This document shows, one piece after another, positions 58,701 to 64,000 of a DNA stretch of 64,000 nucleotides. A program made the position numbers and the translations under genes. This stretch comes from Juglans regia. Its lineage: Eukaryota > Streptophyta > Magnoliopsida > Fagales > Juglandaceae. Location of the stretch: contig NC_049903.1 of assembly GCF_001411555.2 (NCBI RefSeq), forward strand, positions 30,793,083-30,857,082, written 5' to 3'. The first letter of the stretch is position 1. Each line of letters begins with the position of its first letter. The notes beneath the pieces are model-generated. The model saw only the letters and a list, made by a program, of their open reading frames with translations, was not told the DNA's origin and searched no databases.

Positions 58701-59869
58701 ACGGTGATCTTGATGAAGAAGTGTACATGACACCACCTCTCGAATATTGTCCTTAGGGGGAGACCCACGTCTGCCGTCTCCGCAAATCTCTCTATGGCCT
58801 CAAACAAGCCTCCTGCAACTGATTTTTTAAACTAACCGCTGTGCTTCTTGATGCAGGTTTCACTCAATCTCAAGCAGATCACTCTTTGTTCACATTAGTC
58901 ACCACCACGAGTATCACTGTTGTGCTTGTCTACGTCGATGATATCCTGGTTGCTGGCAATGATATCTCTCAAATCGAGGTCTTCAAACGTGCTCTCTCCA
59001 CCAATTTCAAAACTAAGGATCTTGGCCCCTTCAAATATTTTCTTGGTCTCGAAGTTGCTCATTCTAAAAAAGGCATCTTCCTTAACCAACGAAAATATGC
59101 TCTTGACATACTGAATGACAGTGGCCAACTTGGTCCCATGGAACAAAATTTAAAACTCACCAATCAAGATGGTCCCCTTCTTTCTGATCTGAGTGCCTTT
59201 CAACAACTCGTGGGCCGACTCATCTACCTGACCATCACTCGTTCTGATATTGTCTTCGCTGTGAACATCCTCAGTCAATTTATGCATGCTCGTCGCCTTC
59301 CACACATGCAAGCCGCCACTCGTGTTCTTCGCTACATCAAAGGCAGCCCAGGTCAAGGCATTTTCTTTCCGTCCTCCAATCCTCTACATGTTACAGCCTA
59401 CACTGATTCTGATTGGGCCAGCTGTCCCACCACTCGTCGCTCCACCACTGGTTTTTTCATTCAGCTCGACACAAGTCCTATTTCATGGCGCACAAAAAAA
59501 TAGACGACCATAGCCCGTTCTTCCGCCGAAGCTGAATATCGTGCCATGGCCGTCACCACATGCGAGCTTATCTGGTTGAAAAAACTCCTAACTGACTTTG
59601 GTATTCCTCATCCTGAACCTTTCAGTTTGCACTGTGATAATCAATCTGCTCTGCACATTGCCCATAATCCTGTGTTCCATGAACGCACCAAGCACATTGA
59701 GATTGATTGCCACATTATTCGAGACAAGATCCGGTCTGGACTCCTCACTGCTGTCCACATGTCATCACATGAACAAATTGCAGACATCTTTACTAAACCG
59801 TTAGGCAGAGAACTTTTTCATCATTTTTTATGCAAGTTGGGCATTACGGATCTTCATGCGCCAACTTGA
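55730..59869 (+). pseudogene. Copia gag-pol polyprotein, inactivated
   Basis: Gag starts at 55730 (MSSPSSSSSLTD). A frame change near 55920 leads to EYKQWNQTKDMVLTWILNSI and IHEYYNHIKQIWNEL. Protease DSGASAHMC is at about 56764. The pre-integrase and integrase follow (LWHRRLGHYS; CDICARSKHTRLPF; IVDDFSRTT; RTDNGQEF; TPQQNGVA). Reverse transcriptase has [41 protein letters not shown] and the catalytic YVDDILVAGND (about 58930). RNase H has [30 protein letters not shown] and ADIFTKPLG. Single in-frame stops occur where conserved codons are expected (about 57400, 57613, 58532, 58754, 58819, 59502), plus stops in gag. Most can be explained by one transition each. Confidence 0.93.
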
Positions 59870-59876
59870 GGGGGAG

Positions 59877-60096
59877 TATTAACACAATCAAATCCTATTC
59901 TCAGGATTTCAATTTGCACAAAATCAGCCAAGGAATCATCAGTTATTTCCATTGATTTGTAAATATCAATTATTTCCTTACATTTGTTTATTTCCATATT
60001 TAGTTTGACTTCCTATATCTATTTAATCAGCAGTGTATCATTATAATCAATAAGTCATTTTGAGAATAAAATTATTCTAGTTTCACGTTCTTAACA
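59877..60096 (+). repeat. Copia 3' LTR
   Basis: Starts TATTAACACAATC and ends CGTTCTTAACA, 220 bp like the 5' LTR, and is followed by the duplication TTCTT (60097-60101). Confidence 0.93.
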
Positions 60097-60273
60097 TTCT
60101 TATTGGGATGCTTTCCATATAATACAACCCCAGCCATTCTTAGACCCCAGCTCATGTGTGTATCGTAATGGCAATGCATTATCCATACCCCTGTTGCACA
60201 AACCATTAAATGAGTTCCCTTGATTTACTTTTTCCGCCCAATAAAAAATGAGAAAGGAATGAAAGAAACTAAA

Positions 60274-60468
60274 ATCTAGTTTGGTTACAGATGAGAATTA
60301 AAAATTAAAAAAAATATTATTATAATATAATTTTTAAATATTAATTTTATTTTAACTTTTAAAAAAATTAAATTATTTATTATATTTATGTGTGAGTTTG
60401 AAAAGGCTATAATAATCATATGAGATGAAATAATATGAGATAGTTTAGTTTGTATAACCAAACCAATC
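60274..60468. mobile_element. MITE (M1) in intron 5 of the laccase pseudogene
   Basis: Ends TCTAGTTTGGTTACAGATGAG and GTTTGTATAACCAAACCAATC form inverted repeats around the M1 core (AAATTATTTATTATATTTATG). Confidence 0.65.
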
Positions 60469-61779
60469 ACGAGTTTCTCCTTGTAGAGATAAATGAACTA
60501 AAATAAATGAATAATGCTAGATGTTGTGCAAGCATCATGCATTCTTTTTAGAAAAGAGTAGAATCGATCAATAAAAAATTAATGCAAATATCTTTTATTG
60601 AAATTGAGAAAAAAAATTCGCATCATCCTGAAGCCGCCTCACACTCAATGCATTGAGTAAATATATTATATATATATATATACATGTGAGATGTGCTGCG
60701 GCTTCTGGCTGATGCGTAGCACAGCTCTTGAAATTGAATTAGCAACCAACGGCAGAGAGAACATGGTTGTTCAAAGAATATCCCTTCCATGCCTGCCTAT
60801 AAGAAGTTATACGGTGTTTGTGTGTCAACTAGGATTGAATTAAGTAGATGTATTTGTGTACAGCTTTTCTCCACCTGGGTTGTCTGCTTGAAACCGAATT
60901 GCAAGCCAACCTCCAGAAGGTACACCCGCTGTGTTTCTTTCAACGGGTCAATAAGATTGAACTTAAGTGGGTCCTTGTCCGGATTATAGTTCCCGAAACC
61001 TTGCTCAACAACAAAGAAATTATAGCCATGCAGATGCAGAGGGTGGCTCTCTGCCCCAAGAAGTCCTGCAACACAACCTCTACACTGGCGTTGAAGAGGA
61101 GAATCACCACTCTGTTTCCGTTGATAACCCTGGTATGGTTGTTCTGCTGGGAAGTGCCTGTATAGTTAAAAGAAATGATTGGATTGCTAGGAAAATCGGC
61201 AGTGTAAACGCCATTTGATTGTCCAAAGAAGTGGGCTTGGAGGAGGGCTAAAGCTGGAAGTGGGAAGGATATATTATTGATCGAAGCTGCGAACTTTGTC
61301 CCATTGGGTCCTTGACGTGTTTGGTTTTCCGGGCAAGGGTTTGTTCCAAGCCCTACTGTGAAGAAGAAGCTCTTTTCCACACTTTATGGAACATGAGCTG
61401 GGTATTGAGCACTCGCTAAGCTGCGAAGTCTGCTTGTATAGTTTGCAGCAAAGGAAGTGTCATTGAGTTGGGGTAGAGCTGGTTTGAAGAGTGAGAACTT
61501 CTGAGTTGAGGTTATGGAAAGAGGGAAATCAGATGGAAATTCGTATTCAAGGAGACCTGCCACAGTGGAGTTGTCAAAGGTGCCGAGGCCTGTGGCATAT
61601 GGCCTAGCAGGCATGAGAAAAGTGGCATTTTGGAAGTGAGGTTTAGTTTTGAGAAGAACGTTTGTGGTTTGTCCAGGGGCTATGAGAATTGTATCAATCT
61701 CAAAAGGGTTTGACATAAACTGCATCAACTTCAACAACTGTGAGGGTGTGTGTGGTTTGCAATACTGAAGAAGAGCTCA

Positions 61780-61799
61780 TCGTTGAGTGCAGCATTAAT
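61780..61799 (-). promoter_or_regulatory. miR397-complementary stretch kept in the pseudogene
   Basis: On the - strand the sequence is ATTAATGCTGCACTCAACGA, the same site as in the intact laccase but with two C-to-T changes in the 5' half. Both would become G:U pairs, so pairing with miR397 is weakened rather than lost. Confidence 0.6.
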
Positions 61800-62814
61800 T
61801 AAATGGAGAAGATAAGTTTTCCCATCTTTTACCTTCAGCCTGAATCTATCTGCCAAAGAGCATTTTGTTTATATGCAGTTGATCTGTATAGTCTTATATG
61901 CAAAATCAAAGAACAGAAAACTAAAGCAAACTCAGCTTGATATCAAAATATATTATCTCGACCAAAACAGTTTAGTATTAAAGAAAATGAAAATGAAACC
62001 TTCTGAGCAATTATACAACGGTCCTGGGAGGCTATTGATAGGCATCAGAGACACTTGGGCCTCCACCTGTTTGGAGGGCCTGGCTGATGATATTCTCAGG
62101 ATCTGTATTAAACCACTCTCCTGCAATTAAGGTTTCTGCCTTATGTTAGCTAGGAAACTTAGTTACTAAGGATGCAAGATAATATTAATAATAGCAATTA
62201 GCCATGAAATATGGGCATGCCAAAGCAGAGTCCCTCTTTGTCCTACAATTGCGTAGTTGTAGACATAGCTCTGTCCAGGTTGTATAGGGCACTGAGTTAT
62301 GTATGCAGGCCCATCTGCCCACCCACTTTTATGCAGTCGAACTCCATGCCTGTTCCAAATTACAAAGCCTTATGTCACTAACCTTGTGGTCTTTGATTTA
62401 TTCAGCCAACCTTGTTCATAATCCTAATTTCTGATACCCATATGATATTAGAGGATATATATACCAATGAATAGTGATATTCCTTTCGACATGGTTGAAG
62501 ACTTGAATAAGAAGATGGTCACCCTTCCTAGCCACAAGGCAAGGCCATGGAAACTGTCCATTTACAGTAACCATGCTTTTGGTGTGGCACAGGCGTGTGA
62601 CAGTTTGCATGGTGATCTACACAATATATAGTTCAAATCTTTCATGATACTTGAAGAAATAAATAACATATAACTACATAATATATACATATATAGGTGC
62701 CAAGATAACAAATATGGCAGTGGCGCATGCATTAAATGTGTAGTGCCTGGTTGTGCCTGCTGCAAGTCGAGGAAGGACAAGAATGGCTGTGAATGTGAAA
62801 AAACAAAATCTCAT

Positions 62815-64000
62815 GTTTGGCACTGACAAACCCATTTATCTCCCTTGCTCACTCCCTTTCTCTTTTGAGAAGGTGAGGGAGTATAGTGAACTGAACTTCG
62901 GACAGAGAGTTTGAAGCAGCAAGGCAGCTTTCAAGGTTGTACAAACATACATATATATATATATATATAAGAATTCTATGTATCAGTTACTATTCACTTT
63001 CACATCCCACACCTATATATCAAGGTTGAACAACTTGTGATAAAAATATTGCTGCTTCGTTATAAAAGTCAAGATTAATATTAGAAGAAAAATTCTATTC
63101 ATTATCATACTTACTATCATTCTCTCAATACCTCTTAACATAACATCAAATGATTGGCTCACGAATGATACATAACAAAGTTTTAAAAAAAGATGATACA
63201 TAACAAAAAGTCTCTGACAATTTAATCCTATATCGTGGAATGGTTGGATGATAATAGTAAAAGAGATAGTAAATAACATTTCTCATATTAGAATGTCCCC
63301 AAAAGAGAGTCGAGATTTAAATGTGAGGGAATGGAGTTATATTCTTTTTATTGATGTTTAAAATAAATAGCATACTACTAATCAATAACGCCTAATTCCC
63401 AGTCTAATTTCACCATACCGCGTATCACGGTTTGTTCATGACTTTCATGGACATGATTGCATTTAGATGTTAAACTGAGTTGAGTTGAGATGATAAAATA
63501 TTGTTAAAATATTATTTTTTAATATTATTATTATTATTTTAGGATTAAAAAAAATTAAATTATTTATTATATTTTGTGTTGAAACTTAAAAAAATTGTAA
63601 TGATGAGTTGAGATGAATTTGATAACCAAACGTACCAGGTTGATGATAGAGAGAGATCAATCACGTTGGTTGGTTAAGGAGTTTCTAAGCAAGCGATCGA
63701 TTGATCAGGATGGTACTTATATATTATTATATAAGTTTTATTTCTAAAACCAATTAAGATTAATTCATCCAAGTCAAGCTTGGTTATAGAAATTACATAA
63801 AAATAATATCATAAATTGATGTGGTTTATCATATTATAAAGTTAATTTTATTGTAAAGTAGATCTAACAGATCACATAAAATTACGTCAATTTATAAGAT
63901 TATTTTTATCTAATCTTTTCGTAGCTATATATACCAGTAATCTAAATTGTAATCTAAATTTAATGGAGTAATGAATTTTTAGCTGCACCAACTATAATTA
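62815..64000. other. Upstream of the laccase pseudogene; MITE relics, no gene
   Basis: The first 200 bp would be the old promoter. A (TA)n tract is at 62951-62970. A hairpin-type MITE relic spans about 63090-63290 (TATTCATTATCATAC...GATAGTAAATAAC) and an M1 MITE about 63459-63640 (TTTAGATGTTAAACTGAGT...GATAACCAAACGTACC). No protein-like frame was found. Confidence 0.45.

Larger units (their letters stand above)
55467..60096 (+). mobile_element. Copia LTR retrotransposon, complete structure, 4630 bp
   Basis: Two 220-bp LTRs (55467-55686 and 59877-60096) differ at about 8 positions, mostly transitions. A tRNA-Met-type primer-binding site (TGGTAACAGCC, 55687) follows the first LTR. A polypurine tract (TTGAGGGGGAG) precedes the second. 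The single polyprotein region between them is in normal Copia order but interrupted by stops. The element inserted into the last exon of a laccase on the opposite strand. Confidence 0.95.
55425..62814 (-). pseudogene. Laccase pseudogene, last exon split by a Copia element
   Basis: Same six-exon plan as the laccase at 24277-26643, on the opposite strand. Exon 1: 62814-62731 (signal peptide, then GTTRHYTFN; 5' splice GC in place of GT). Exon 2: 62616-62465 (152 bp, same length as the intact gene). Exon 3: from 62349, keeping HAHISW, then truncated near 62199. Exon 4: 62120-62000, 8 bp short and out of frame after VSDAY. Exon 5: 61849-60875. Exon 6: 60190-60102 plus 55466-55425, separated by a 4.63-kb Copia. 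Lesions: a 4-bp gain near 61760 after FFSIANHT, a TAA at about 61385 in the VPQSV motif, a deletion before HPLHLHG (about 61063), a 1-bp loss near 60951, loss of the end of exon 3, and the insertion. HCHYDTH remains in exon 6 and the C-terminus PPPPADLPKC is readable beyond the Copia. It cannot make a full laccase. Confidence 0.93.

Noticed and set aside
1..64000. CRISPR arrays, rRNA, prokaryotic operons, viral genomes
   Set aside because: No regular spacer-repeat arrays, rRNA text or polycistronic layout was seen; all reverse-transcriptase sequences belong to LTR retrotransposons.

Overview
This is plant nuclear DNA from a woody-type eudicot. The evidence is spliced genes with GT-AG introns, a plant laccase, an FHY1-type phytochrome A partner and a SIAMESE-type cell-cycle inhibitor, set in AT-rich sequence full of plant transposons. 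The MITE families have a walnut/oak-order (Fagales) look, but that is an impression from memory and not proven here. No prokaryotic genes, CRISPR arrays, rRNA or credible tRNA genes were seen.

Host genes are few. (1) An intact six-exon laccase (LAC17-like, + strand, 24277-26643, 584 aa) carries a near-perfect miR397 target site. (2) A three-exon FHY1/FHL-like gene (- strand, 35869-38812, 244 aa) has a phyA-binding-type C-terminus. (3) A 64-aa SIAMESE-related CDK inhibitor lies at 17108-17302 (+). (4) A second laccase (- strand, 55425-62814) is a pseudogene with nonsense, frameshift and deletion lesions. Its last exon is split by a 4.63-kb Copia retrotransposon with both LTRs and a 5-bp target duplication.

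The rest is mostly transposons, many placed to the base by their target-site duplications (TSDs). 1-6 kb: a MITE, a Copia 3' end plus LTR, and a SINE. 6014-10028: a 4.0-kb hAT element with a perfect 8-bp TSD and a dead transposase. 10-17 kb: no gene, a 94-bp tandem duplication and MITEs. 19667-20480: a poly(A) retroposon with a long TSD. 20952-22076: a hAT MITE with a LINE tail inside it. 28-34 kb: a Mutator-like MITE, a degraded Copia related to the one at 2.65 kb, and a gypsy scrap. 39.2-41.7 kb: nested hAT elements just upstream of the FHY1-like gene, one of which carries a captured WD40 (Jingubang-like) gene fragment. 43.5-53.5 kb: a Copia element holding an antisense Copia (itself holding a hAT MITE) and a gypsy element (itself holding a hAT-type element). 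53.5-55.1 kb: antisense LINE ORF1.

The window therefore shows a laccase pair in opposite orientation with one copy decayed, and several generations of insertion whose order can be read. The most unusual items are the gene-fragment-carrying hAT, the precisely datable split laccase exon, and the laccase pseudogene that still carries a miR397-complementary stretch.
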